From positions 10,997 to 24,008 of the forward strand of contig DKFG01000090.1 in NCBI GenBank assembly GCA_002452325.1: DNA of 13,012 nt, written 5' to 3'. Positions 6,098 to 13,012 of the stretch are shown here, piece after piece. A model generated the notes under the pieces. The model saw only the letters and a program-made list of their open reading frames with translations, was not told where the DNA came from and did no database searches. The position numbers were made by a program, and so were the translations under genes. This stretch comes from Geobacter sp. UBA6802 (GTDB lineage Bacteria; Desulfobacterota; Desulfuromonadia; Geobacterales; Pseudopelobacteraceae). Each line of letters opens with the position of its first letter. Positions within the stretch are counted from its first letter, which is position 1.

Positions 6098-7690
6098 GTG
6101 CCTGAAGGATTAAAACGGATTATTGAGCCGTTTCTCGCGCTTTCACCCGGCAAGCGTCTGCTTATTGGCGGGGTAGTGGCTGCCTGCATCGTGGCCTTTG
6201 CCCTGCTGATCATGATGGCTAACCGCACCGAATATCGCCCGCTCTTCACCAATTTGAGCGGTGAAGACGCCGGCGAGATTGTCAAGAAATTGAAGGAAGC
6301 CAAAACACCCTACCAGATCAGTCCGGATGGTAAAGGGGTGATGGTGCCGGCGGACCGGGTACATGAGCTGCGCCTGTCATTGGCTTCCGAAGGCTTGCCC
6401 CAGGGGGGTGGTGTCGGCTTTGAGATCTTTGATCGTAAAAACTTCGGTATGACCGAGTTTGTGCAGAAGCTGAACTACCAGCGTGCCCTGCAGGGGGAGT
6501 TGGCCCGTACCATAGCGCAGATCAGCGGTGTTGAACAGGTGCGGGTGCATTTGGTTATCCCTGAGAAGACGCTGTTCAAAGAGTCGGAAAAACCCCCTAC
6601 TGCTTCGGTGGTGCTGAAGATGAAGGGAGCCAAGGCCCTGCGCGACAGTGAGGTGCAGGGGGTTGTACATCTGGTGGCCTCTTCCATTGAGGGGATGAAC
6701 GCTGATAATGTGACGGTGCTTGACAGCCGGGGCAAGATTCTGAGCAAGGGTGGCAGCGGTATGGCAGATGCAAGTGCCAAGGCCACAACGGCTATGCAGG
6801 AAACCCAGCGTGGGTATGAACGGAATGCCGAAGAGCGGCTTCAGACACTGTTGGATCGGGTGGTTGGAGGGGGTAAATCAGTAGCCAGGGTTTCGGCTAC
6901 CTTTGATTTTAAACAGGTTGAGCGGGTAGAGGAAAAGTTTGATCCGGAAACCATTGCGGTTCGAAGTGAACAGCGTACAGAAGAAAAAGCTGGCGGGTCA
7001 GCTGCCGCCATTGGTGTGCCTGGTGTGCAGACTAATCTGGGACGTACTGCACCTGGCGGTGGTGGCGCAGCAGGCGGTGGCAGCAAGAACGATGAAACCC
7101 TTAATTATGAGGTGAGTCGCTCAACGTCCCGCACCGTAGAACCGGTAGGTACACTGAGCAAGGTGTCGGTTGCCATTCTGGTGGATGGTAAGTACGAGGC
7201 AGCCGCTCCTGGCAAGGATGGGGCAGCAGCCAAACCTAAATATGTGCCACGCTCGCCGGATGAGTTGCAGAAGATTGAGGCGTTGGTTAAAGGTGCTGTT
7301 GGCTTTAATCAGGAGCGTGGGGACCAGATCAGTATTCAGAATATTCCATTCCAGGATGCGAATGATGCTGCAGGTTCTGCAGAAAGTGCCAAATGGTGGA
7401 TGAATCCGTTTTTCCTGACACTATTTAAAAATCTGTTGATTGCTGTTGGATTCCTGGCACTGATGATGTTTGTGGTCAAGCCGATGCTGAATACGCTGCG
7501 GGCTGCCCGTCCGCCTCGACCTGATATTCTGGAGGCGATTGCGCCGGATGCCCAGGAAAAAATGTCAGCCAGCGAGCGGGCACAACTTGCCATGCATATG
7601 GCTGAGCAACAGGAGCTGATGGAAAAGGCCAAGACTAATCCCTATCAGGTCGCACAGATATTACAAAACTGGTTGGGTGAAAGTTCATGA
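6098..7690 (+). CDS. fliF: Flagellar MS-ring protein FliF
   Basis: Protein of 530 residues that oligomerises in the inner membrane as the MS ring, the base for rod, rotor and export gate. Transmembrane helix 1 is at about residues 21-40. It is followed by the YscJ/FliF ring-building region (YRPLFTNLSGEDAGEIVKKL; GVGFEIFDRKNFGMTEFVQK; VRVHLVIPEK). A glycine-rich low-complexity loop lies near residues 320-335 (APGGGGAAGGG). Transmembrane helix 2 is at about residues 438-462, and the cytoplasmic tail ends NPYQVAQILQNWLGES, the conserved FliG-binding helix. The start is GTG at 6098 with GAGG at 6084-6087; no other in-frame start keeps helix 1. The length is slightly short of the common 540-570. 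It is followed by fliG after 18 bases, matching the physical FliF-FliG contact. Confidence 0.97.
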   Translation: MPEGLKRIIEPFLALSPGKRLLIGGVVAACIVAFALLIMMANRTEYRPLFTNLSGEDAGEIVKKLKEAKTPYQISPDGKGVMVPADRVHELRLSLASEGLPQGGGVGFEIFDRKNFGMTEFVQKLNYQRALQGELARTIAQISGVEQVRVHLVIPEKTLFKESEKPPTASVVLKMKGAKALRDSEVQGVVHLVASSIEGMNADNVTVLDSRGKILSKGGSGMADASAKATTAMQETQRGYERNAEERLQTLLDRVVGGGKSVARVSATFDFKQVERVEEKFDPETIAVRSEQRTEEKAGGSAAAIGVPGVQTNLGRTAPGGGGAAGGGSKNDETLNYEVSRSTSRTVEPVGTLSKVSVAILVDGKYEAAAPGKDGAAAKPKYVPRSPDELQKIEALVKGAVGFNQERGDQISIQNIPFQDANDAAGSAESAKWWMNPFFLTLFKNLLIAVGFLALMMFVVKPMLNTLRAARPPRPDILEAIAPDAQEKMSASERAQLAMHMAEQQELMEKAKTNPYQVAQILQNWLGESS

Positions 7691-7708
7691 TAAGAGGTTC
7701 TAATCGCC

Positions 7709-8701
7709 ATGACTGGTGCTGATAAGGCTGCAATATTGTTGTTGTATCTTGGTGCAGATGTCACCGCCAAGGTGTATGAGCATATGGAAGACGAAGAGAT
7801 CAAGCGGATCTCCAAGAGCATGGCCGGACTTGGCCATGTTACTCGTCAAACCATTGGTGAAGTGGTTGAAGAGTTTAACGAAGTAATTTCTCCAGAGTCC
7901 GGTATCTTTGCACAGGGTGATGAGTTTGTGCGTAAGGTGCTGGAAAAGGCGCTTGGCCCAGCTAAAGCCCAAATGTTGATGGAGGAACTGCAGGCATCCA
8001 GCTACGGCGATCTGGTGGATATACTTGCGTCCATGGACCCAAAAAGTATTTCCAACTTCCTTTCACAGGAACATCCTCAGGCCATTGCCGTTATTCTTGC
8101 CAAGCTTAAATCCAAGCAAACCAGCGAGATTATAGCTGCATTGCCGCAAGAGTTACAGGCTGAGGTGGTTTTGCGGATCGCTGATGTAGAGCAGGTGTCT
8201 CCTGAAATCCTTCAGGAAATTGACGATGTGATGAAGCGCGAAATCAAGTCAATGGGCGGAGTACAGCGCTATAAGGTCGGCGGTGTTGAGAAGGTTGTTG
8301 ATATGTTTAACCACTTTGACCGCAGCAAAGAAAAGCAGATTCTGGAAAAACTGGACGTGCTCAGTCCACCTCTGGCAGAGGTTATCCGTAAGCATCTCTT
8401 TACCTTTGAAGATGTCTTTGCCATGGATGATCGCTCTATTCAGGCGATCATGCGTGAAGTTTCTAACGATACGTTGACCTTGGCTATGAAGACCTCTACC
8501 GATGATGTCAAGAACAAGATCTTTAAGAATATATCCAGTCGTGCTGCAGATATGATCAAGGAAGACCTTGAGGTTATGGGACCGGTGCGGCTGTCCGATG
8601 TTGAAAAGGCACAGTCAGAAATCATCAAGATCGTGCGCAAGATGGAAGAAGAAGGTAAAATTGTGCTTGGTGGACGGGGCAGCGAAGATGTCCTCGTCTA
8701 A
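7709..8701 (+). CDS. fliG: Flagellar motor switch protein FliG
   Basis: Protein of 330 residues forming the rotor ring that meets the MotA stator and switches direction when CheY-P binds the switch complex. The N-terminal domain (MTGADKAAILLLYLGADVTA) binds FliF. The middle domain has the EHPQ motif at residues 121-124 (SQEHPQAIAVILAKL), which contacts FliM. GGVEKVVDMFN marks the second armadillo-like part. The C-terminal torque helix holds the charged stretch FTFEDVFAMDDRSIQ (residues 231-245), with D235, D240, D241 and R242 in the usual places. The length is typical. AGAGG at 7693-7697 serves the ATG at 7709. The last 14 bases overlap the fliH start. Confidence 0.98.
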   Translation: MTGADKAAILLLYLGADVTAKVYEHMEDEEIKRISKSMAGLGHVTRQTIGEVVEEFNEVISPESGIFAQGDEFVRKVLEKALGPAKAQMLMEELQASSYGDLVDILASMDPKSISNFLSQEHPQAIAVILAKLKSKQTSEIIAALPQELQAEVVLRIADVEQVSPEILQEIDDVMKREIKSMGGVQRYKVGGVEKVVDMFNHFDRSKEKQILEKLDVLSPPLAEVIRKHLFTFEDVFAMDDRSIQAIMREVSNDTLTLAMKTSTDDVKNKIFKNISSRAADMIKEDLEVMGPVRLSDVEKAQSEIIKIVRKMEEEGKIVLGGRGSEDVLV

Positions 8702-9464
8702 GGTTATCAAAGCCGGGGATGAAGTGCTTCAGGTCGGTGATTTCAGCTTCCAGAGTATTCTCAAAGGTGGATTGCTTCAAAATGTAAAAGTCACTGAAAA
8801 GACTGAGTGTTTCACTCCGCTGGCATTATTTGATACCTCTGAATTGGGTACGAAAGGTAACTTTGTTCCCAATATCCAGCGTGAAGAACCCTGCCCTGAC
8901 GAACCAGCACTGCCACCCGGTACCTATATTAGCGATGAAGACCTGCAGCGTTATCAGGAAGAGAGCTATCAGCGTGGCCTGCAGGATGGTAAGAATCTGG
9001 CTGAACGTGGCCTGCTAAACGTTTTTAAGGGGTTACGTACTGCAGCAGAGGATCTGCAGCTGCTCCGCGAAAAGGTTTTGCGTGATTCAGAGGATGACCT
9101 GCTTAATTTAACGTTTGCAATCGCCAGAAAGATACTTACCCGTGAGGTTGCTCAGGACCGTCAAATCGTACTGCGTCTGATCAAAACTGCGTTGTCAGGG
9201 CTTAATGAACAGGATGAACTGATTATCAGGCTCCATCCTGATGATCATGCCCTGCTGACCAGTAATAACAGTATGGCGCTCCAGAAAGAGCTTTCAACAG
9301 TACGCTTTCAGCTGAAAGCAGACCCCACCGTGGAAATAGGCAGTTGTCAGATTGAGACAGACCGGGGAACGGTTGATGCCGGATTTGAAGCGCAACTTGA
9401 TGAGGTCTACCGCCGGTTGCTGGAAGAACGCACCGCTGGAACAGCAGTCTCAGACGCGGGTTGA
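8688..9464 (+). CDS. fliH: Flagellar export ATPase regulator FliH
   Basis: Protein of 258 residues. FliH dimers bind the N-terminus of FliI, hold the ATPase back and tether it to the C-ring/export gate. The N-terminal third is poorly conserved. A helical neck follows with small-residue spacing (SYQRGLQDGKNLAERGL, from about residue 91), as in FliH glycine repeats. The C-terminal domain (DLLNLTFAIARKILTREV, from about residue 136, then LIIRLHPDDHALL) is the FliH/YscL globular part. The frame stays open upstream to 8568, but translation there would lie wholly inside fliG, so I chose the ATG at 8688, which overlaps fliG by 14 bases. No strong ribosome site is visible, so translational coupling is likely. 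The stop overlaps a TTG that may start fliI. Confidence 0.92.
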   Translation: MSSSKVIKAGDEVLQVGDFSFQSILKGGLLQNVKVTEKTECFTPLALFDTSELGTKGNFVPNIQREEPCPDEPALPPGTYISDEDLQRYQEESYQRGLQDGKNLAERGLLNVFKGLRTAAEDLQLLREKVLRDSEDDLLNLTFAIARKILTREVAQDRQIVLRLIKTALSGLNEQDELIIRLHPDDHALLTSNNSMALQKELSTVRFQLKADPTVEIGSCQIETDRGTVDAGFEAQLDEVYRRLLEERTAGTAVSDAG

Positions 9465-10792
9465 TTGATTCCATGCCAAGTCAAAAAGTGGACATGAGCA
9501 GGTATCTACGGGCGGTTGAGTCGGTTAATCCGGTTCGTTTGCATGGTAAAGTGACACAGGTGGTGGGGCTGGTAATCGAGGGCTATTGTCCAGACACGTC
9601 GGTAGGGGCAATCTGTGAAATCCGCCCAAAAGATGGCGCACCGATTCCTGCTGAAGTAGTCGGGTTCAGGGATAACAAGACGCTGTTAATGCCACTGGGG
9701 GATCTGCGAGGTGTCGGACTGGACAGTCTGATTGCCGTCAGGCGTGATAAAGCAACCCTGAAAGTTGGCCCGGGCTTGCTCGGTAGAGTAATAGACGGTT
9801 TGGGTAACCCGATTGATGATAAAGGTCCGCTCCACCTGGATGAGGAGTACCCGATCTATGCGGCGCCGGTTAATCCGATGACACGACCGCCTATCAGACG
9901 GCCGCTGGACTTGGGAATTCGTTCAATCAACGGGCTTTTGACCTGCGGTCAAGGGCAGCGTGTCGGGATTATGGCAGGTTCAGGCGTTGGAAAATCAACG
10001 CTGCTCGGGATGATCGCCCGCTACACTGAGGCAGATGTCAACGTCATCGCTCTTATAGGAGAGCGAGGTAGGGAGCTGCGCGAATTTATTGAAAAAGACC
10101 TGCAGGAACAAGGTCTGCACAAGTCAGTAGTGGTGGTGGCCACCTCAGATCAGCCGCCGCTGGTCAGGATGCGTGGTGCCTACCTGGCAACAACCATTGC
10201 CGAGTATTTTAAGGATCAAGGCAAAAAAGTGTTGATGATGATGGATTCTGCTACCCGATTTGCCATGGCTATGCGGGAGGTTGGTCTTGCAATCGGTGAA
10301 CCACCGACCACCAAGGGATATACCCCTTCTGTTTTCGCAGCGTTGCCTAAATTACTTGAGAGAACAGGGAATTTTCCCGAAGGTAGTATCACCGGCCTTT
10401 ATACCGTGTTGGTTGAAGGGGATGATTTTAACGAGCCTATCTCAGATGCCATGCGGAGCATACTGGATGGGCATATAGTGCTTTCTCGGGATCTTGCGGC
10501 CCGGAATATCTATCCCCCGATCGATATCATGGCCAGTGCCAGCCGGGTAATGAGTGATGTAACTGATGAAAGGCATCGTAAGCTGGCTGGTCAGTTCAAA
10601 GAGGCGCTTGCCACCTATCGACAGTCTGAAGACCTGATCAATATCGGTGCCTATAAGGCTGGAAGCAACCCTGGTATAGACCACGCGATCCGTAAGATTG
10701 ATGCCATGACGGCCTATCAGAAGCAGGCTGTTACCGACCCGTCTACGCTGGCTGATTCTATTGAAGGGTTACAGCAGATATTTGAGGGTTAG
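9461..10792 (+). CDS. fliI: Flagellum-specific ATP synthase (export ATPase) FliI
   Basis: Protein of about 443 residues, the hexameric ATPase that unfolds and feeds substrates to the flagellar type III secretion gate. It is related to the F1 beta subunit. Walker A is AGSGVGKST (residues 172-180, K178), and the Walker B Asp is D262 in VLMMMDSATRFAMA. GERGRELREFIEKDL supplies the catalytic glutamate region. The C-terminal stretch DHAIRKIDAMTAYQKQ is typical of this family. The start is uncertain: TTG at 9461 overlaps the fliH stop (TTGA), ATG at 9473 drops four residues, and ATG at 9494 drops eleven. None has a good ribosome site, suggesting coupling to fliH. The enzyme core is unaffected. fliJ follows after 14 bases. 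Confidence 0.97.
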   Translation: MIDSMPSQKVDMSRYLRAVESVNPVRLHGKVTQVVGLVIEGYCPDTSVGAICEIRPKDGAPIPAEVVGFRDNKTLLMPLGDLRGVGLDSLIAVRRDKATLKVGPGLLGRVIDGLGNPIDDKGPLHLDEEYPIYAAPVNPMTRPPIRRPLDLGIRSINGLLTCGQGQRVGIMAGSGVGKSTLLGMIARYTEADVNVIALIGERGRELREFIEKDLQEQGLHKSVVVVATSDQPPLVRMRGAYLATTIAEYFKDQGKKVLMMMDSATRFAMAMREVGLAIGEPPTTKGYTPSVFAALPKLLERTGNFPEGSITGLYTVLVEGDDFNEPISDAMRSILDGHIVLSRDLAARNIYPPIDIMASASRVMSDVTDERHRKLAGQFKEALATYRQSEDLINIGAYKAGSNPGIDHAIRKIDAMTAYQKQAVTDPSTLADSIEGLQQIFEG

Positions 10793-10806
10793 CTGAGGAC
10801 ACTGGC

Positions 10807-11250
10807 ATGGCTGTTAAAAAGAAGTTTGAGATGCAGCAGGTTCTTAACTATCGGGTTGAGCTGGAAAAGATGAGAAAGCAGGAGTTTGCTGCAGCCAGAC
10901 AAGATCTTGATGCCGCCGCAGATCGGCTTGAACAGGAGAAAAATGAGGCTGCAAAACTTGCGGAAGAGTTTAATGGTCGTCAGCAACAGATCGACTCCAT
11001 CTTTGAGATGCGCCTGTATGCCGACTTTTTTGCACGTAAACGAGATGAGATAAAAGAGCAGCAACGTAGAGTGCAGTCCCTTGACCGTGTCTTGGAAGAC
11101 CGCAGGGGTGAGCTGGTGCAGGCCACCAAAGAGAAAAAAGTGATGGAACAATTGAAAGAAAAACAAAAAGAAGCATTTCTGAAAGAGCAGGTCCACAAGG
11201 AGGGACTGCTGCTGGATGAGATCGCCACCCAGAAAAAAGGTCAGGAGTAG
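10807..11250 (+). CDS. fliJ: Flagellar export chaperone/stalk protein FliJ
   Basis: Protein of 147 residues predicted to be almost wholly helical and coiled-coil, rich in Lys, Glu and Gln. FliJ inserts into the FliI hexamer like the F1 gamma stalk, couples it to FlhA and escorts chaperones. Family-like features are the start FEMQQVLNYRVELEKMRKQE and the body LEQEKNEAAKLAEEF and DEIKEQQRRVQSLDRVLEDR. Sequence identity within the family is low, so the call rests on length, coiled-coil character and the position directly after fliI. A GAGGA ribosome site (10795-10799) serves the ATG at 10807. The ribosome site of the next gene overlaps its stop codon. Confidence 0.93.
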   Translation: MAVKKKFEMQQVLNYRVELEKMRKQEFAAARQDLDAAADRLEQEKNEAAKLAEEFNGRQQQIDSIFEMRLYADFFARKRDEIKEQQRRVQSLDRVLEDRRGELVQATKEKKVMEQLKEKQKEAFLKEQVHKEGLLLDEIATQKKGQE

Positions 11251-11254
11251 CCGG

Positions 11255-11809
11255 GTGAACAAACGCTGGATCTCAATTATAGCCATGGCATGCTGCCTGG
11301 GTACCTTTGCAACGGTGGCCTTAACTGCGTCTCAAGGCACTACGGAGCCGGTGCGTACTCCCCAGAGCAGTATGCAGGGAGATCCGGTGCCCCCAACCCG
11401 TGCTGCACGGGAAGAACGGGCAATTCAAGAGGCTCGTCGTCAACAACTGGCTGAAAAAGAGGCTGCTTTAGCGGCAAAAGAAGAAGAACTGAAGAAGCTG
11501 GGGGCAAAAATTGACGCCCAGTTGAAGGCTATGGAAGAAACCAAAAAGAGTTACGACGAGATGGTGAAGGCTGAAGAAGAACGTCGGAAGCAGGCGCAGA
11601 GTGAGCGGGTTACCAAGATGGTTAAGCTGTTTAAGACCATGAAGGCTGCGCAGTCCGCTGAGCTACTGGATAAGATGGCTGAAGACGAGGTCAAGCTGTT
11701 GCTGGACCGTTTAGACACCAAGACAGTGGCAAAACTGGTGCCTAATCTTAATCAGCCCAGAACCATTCGCTGGGTAAACGAAAACCTGCGTAAGCGAGGA
11801 GAAAAGTAG
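11255..11809 (+). CDS. MotE-like protein (membrane anchor, coiled coil, MgtE-N-like domain)
   Basis: Protein of 184 residues. Residues 5-25 form one hydrophobic segment (WISIIAMACCLGTFATVALT), a signal anchor or signal peptide. Residues about 50-120 are a charged coiled coil (AREERAIQEARRQQLAEKEA and onward). From residue 122 there is a helical domain (MVKLFKTMKAAQSAELLDKM; VKLLLDRLDTKTVAKLVPNL) like the MgtE intracellular N domain found in MotE proteins. MotE is the chaperone of periplasmic MotC in rhizobia; similar genes sit between fliJ and fliK elsewhere, where the role is less clear. I chose GTG 11255 because CAGGAG (11242-11247) precedes it and the protein then starts with a normal anchor. 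An upstream ATG at 11216 lies inside fliJ and would add 13 basic, serine-rich residues. It is not a magnesium transporter, as the channel part is absent. Confidence 0.8.
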   Translation: MNKRWISIIAMACCLGTFATVALTASQGTTEPVRTPQSSMQGDPVPPTRAAREERAIQEARRQQLAEKEAALAAKEEELKKLGAKIDAQLKAMEETKKSYDEMVKAEEERRKQAQSERVTKMVKLFKTMKAAQSAELLDKMAEDEVKLLLDRLDTKTVAKLVPNLNQPRTIRWVNENLRKRGEK

Positions 11810-11837
11810 TCAACGAGTCCACCTCATCTGCCGATAA
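11810..11837 (+). promoter_or_regulatory. Candidate sigma-28 (FliA) promoter before fliK
   Basis: GCCGATAA at 11830-11837 matches the FliA -10 consensus exactly. The -35 part is weak: TCAA at 11810-11813 with a 16-base spacer, against the usual TAAA with 15. A start near 11844 would give a leader of about 45 bases before fliK. The exact -10 octamer in a short intergenic gap of a flagellar operon is suggestive, but one good half is not proof. Confidence 0.4.
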
Positions 11838-11870
11838 GAGTGATACGGGCATAATGCTCGGACACTCTTA
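11835..11870 (+). other. Two-tier stem-loop in the leader of fliK
   Basis: TAAGAGTG (11835-11842) pairs with CACTCTTA (11863-11870) in an 8-bp outer stem. Inside, CGGGCA (11846-11851) pairs with TGCTCG (11855-11860), with one G-T pair, around the loop TAA. A small asymmetric internal loop separates the two. AAGGAAAGGAGG follows rather than a T-run, so it is not an intrinsic terminator. It ends five bases before the fliK Shine-Dalgarno and could shape processing or translation of the operon mRNA. I could not match it to a known riboswitch class. Confidence 0.6.
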
Positions 11871-11874
11871 AGGA

Positions 11875-11884
11875 AAGGAGGTGA
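11875..11884 (+). promoter_or_regulatory. Near-perfect Shine-Dalgarno of fliK
   Basis: AAGGAGGTGA is fully complementary to the anti-Shine-Dalgarno end of 16S rRNA and lies four bases before the ATG at 11889. It fixes the fliK start. It is much stronger than the other ribosome sites in this operon, most of which depend on overlap or partial matches. Confidence 0.9.
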
Positions 11885-11888
11885 GATA

Positions 11889-13012
11889 ATGGATGCAGCA
11901 CAAATTATGATGATGCCATCTGCGGGTATCACTGCTCAGGGCCCAGCTGTATTGGCAACAGATACAAGCAGAATCCAGGCTTTTTTAACAGGCCAGTTTA
12001 GTGAGATGCTGGGTCTGAATCTGGCTGACGTGCAGAGTACTGCTAACCAAAGCAGTTTTGGTCAGAATTCAGGGCAATCAGAAATCAGATCTGCAATTGA
12101 TAGTATGTATACCTTAACCGAAGAACTACTGGTTGCGTTGGATTCAGCGGTAGCAGAACCTGATCTGGCTGTCGCGGAGCAGTTGACCGCATATGCCCAG
12201 CTAGCAGTTTTTCAAACCACTCTTCCGGTACAGCAGCAACAAGTAGCCAATCCCTTGTTGGAAGTCCCTGAATCAACGCCAGTTGTGCTTGCAGGTGCTG
12301 TGAACGCAGAGTCACCGATGCGAGAGCAGTTTGTTGCTGATCTGATGCCGTCTGAACAGGTTGTGCAACAACCTGTGGTCAGTAACCTGCAAGAGTCTGT
12401 TGGTAAGCACACCAACAGCGTGCAGACCAAGGTAGATGTCTCAGTAGCTAATAAGACCAGCGTTGTGCCCCAAAAAAGCTTGGAATCACTCTCGTTTGCT
12501 ATGCCAGAAGGAGCTCGGATTGCTTCCGGTGAGAGAACCCTGCAGTCTGGTGAAGGGATGAAGACAGACGTAGTGCCGCAGACCGTGAAGAACCCGGAAG
12601 CTGTTTCCGCTGCACTGCAAAAAGCATCAGAAGCTCAGCCGCTGCCACAGGAAGTTGTCGCAGTCGGGACGAAAGCTACAGCAACGGTAGCACAGCAACC
12701 GATCAGATTTGCTCAGCAGCCGGATGTTGTACTTGCGGCAGCAGGATCTGATGGCCAGAAAAATACTGGTTCAGACCAGCAAAACCAGGGATCACGGTTA
12801 CTGGCCAAGGCAGCAGAAAGCCTTGCTGTTCATGCAGAGTTGGTAAAGCCGGAGCTGGCAGGTGAGGCAGCAACTTTGTTCCGTATGCCTGATCAGCATG
12901 GAGCTACGCTGCATGCCGGTCAACATGTAGTCAGTGCGCCAGCCGGAGAGGTGACGGAAGCTGTCAAGGCGGTTCCACAAGAGCTGATTGGCCGTCAAGT
13001 CACAGATCGTCT
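11889..13012 (+). CDS. fliK: Flagellar hook-length control protein FliK, N-terminal part (runs off window)
   Basis: An open frame of 374 codons begins MDAAQIMMMPSAGITAQ and continues without a stop to the last base. FliK is a secreted molecular ruler: its flexible N-terminal region measures the growing hook, and its C-terminal domain flips FlhB specificity from hook to filament substrates. The visible part has FliK N-region character: low complexity, rich in Gln, Ala, Val and Ser, no cysteine, no signal peptide, no enzymatic motif. The conserved C-terminal domain (usually with a PxLGxVxV-like core) would lie downstream and is not seen. The call therefore rests on composition, length and the slot after fliJ and the motE-like gene. 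A consensus ribosome site sets the start, and a stem-loop plus a possible sigma-28 promoter precede it, hinting at separate late-stage regulation. Confidence 0.82.
   Translation, partial: MDAAQIMMMPSAGITAQGPAVLATDTSRIQAFLTGQFSEMLGLNLADVQSTANQSSFGQNSGQSEIRSAIDSMYTLTEELLVALDSAVAEPDLAVAEQLTAYAQLAVFQTTLPVQQQQVANPLLEVPESTPVVLAGAVNAESPMREQFVADLMPSEQVVQQPVVSNLQESVGKHTNSVQTKVDVSVANKTSVVPQKSLESLSFAMPEGARIASGERTLQSGEGMKTDVVPQTVKNPEAVSAALQKASEAQPLPQEVVAVGTKATATVAQQPIRFAQQPDVVLAAAGSDGQKNTGSDQQNQGSRLLAKAAESLAVHAELVKPELAGEAATLFRMPDQHGATLHAGQHVVSAPAGEVTEAVKAVPQELIGRQVTDR

Noticed and set aside
7060..7085. Glycine-rich repeat in fliF that might signal a repeat expansion
   Set aside because: A flexible Gly-rich loop before the second half of the ring domain is usual in FliF; no long nucleotide repeat is present.
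8568..8687. N-terminal extension of fliH by 40 codons
   Set aside because: It lies wholly in the out-of-frame end of fliG, encodes a Cys/Arg/Lys-rich stretch unlike FliH and lacks a ribosome site.
10789..11286. 165-codon open frame on the minus strand over fliJ
   Set aside because: It is the complement of a Lys/Glu/Gln coiled coil, giving a Phe/Leu-rich product that mimics a membrane protein; fliJ is clearly the real gene.
1..13012. A novel defence, mobile or biosynthetic system
   Set aside because: I saw no transposase, integrase, phage gene, CRISPR repeat, toxin pair or biosynthetic enzyme on either strand; nearly all bases belong to chemotaxis and flagellar genes.

Overview
The window is one co-directional block (every gene on the + strand) of chemotaxis and flagellar basal-body/export genes. 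From left to right it holds: the 3' end of a methyl-accepting chemotaxis protein gene (1-458); cheY (571-939); a cheX-type CheY-P phosphatase gene (936-1454); a gene fusing a CheC/CheX-type domain to a degenerate receiver domain (1532-2626); a secreted tetratricopeptide-type protein (2605-4707); then flgB, flgC, fliE, fliF, fliG, fliH, fliI, fliJ, a motE-like gene and the 5' part of fliK, which runs off the end. The gene order, moderate G+C, sigma-54 promoter and CheX-type phosphatase suggest a Geobacter-like bacterium (Desulfuromonadia, former delta-Proteobacteria). That placement is inference from gene order and protein style, since no marker gene is present.

Region 1 (1-4707) handles chemotaxis signalling and an envelope function. 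CheY carries all its phosphorylation residues, and CheX carries the Glu/Asn phosphatase motif and overlaps cheY by ATGA. The next gene repeats the phosphatase motif but ends in a receiver-like domain that has lost its phospho-acceptor aspartate. It overlaps the signal-peptide-bearing TPR gene by 22 bases. A 12-bp hairpin separates cheX from the fusion gene.

Region 2 (4708-4883) is the main control region. It has an excellent -24/-12 (sigma-54) promoter about 45 bases before flgB, an imperfect dyad about 65 bases before the predicted transcription start, and a direct repeat further upstream in A+T-rich DNA.

Region 3 (4884-13012) is the basal-body operon, with gaps or overlaps of only a few bases. 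It encodes the proximal rod (FlgB, FlgC), the MS-ring/rod adaptor (FliE), the MS ring (FliF), the rotor switch (FliG), the export ATPase with its regulator and stalk (FliI, FliH, FliJ), a MotE-like protein and the hook-length ruler (FliK). Before fliK a 79-base gap holds a sigma-28-like -10 element, a two-tier stem-loop and a near-perfect Shine-Dalgarno.

Most of the window is standard flagellar biology. I see no mobile element, CRISPR array, tRNA or rRNA, and no clearly new system. The parts most worth a second look are the CheC-like/pseudo-receiver fusion, the uncharacterised TPR envelope protein, and the regulatory structures at 1471-1498, 4713-4840 and 11810-11884.
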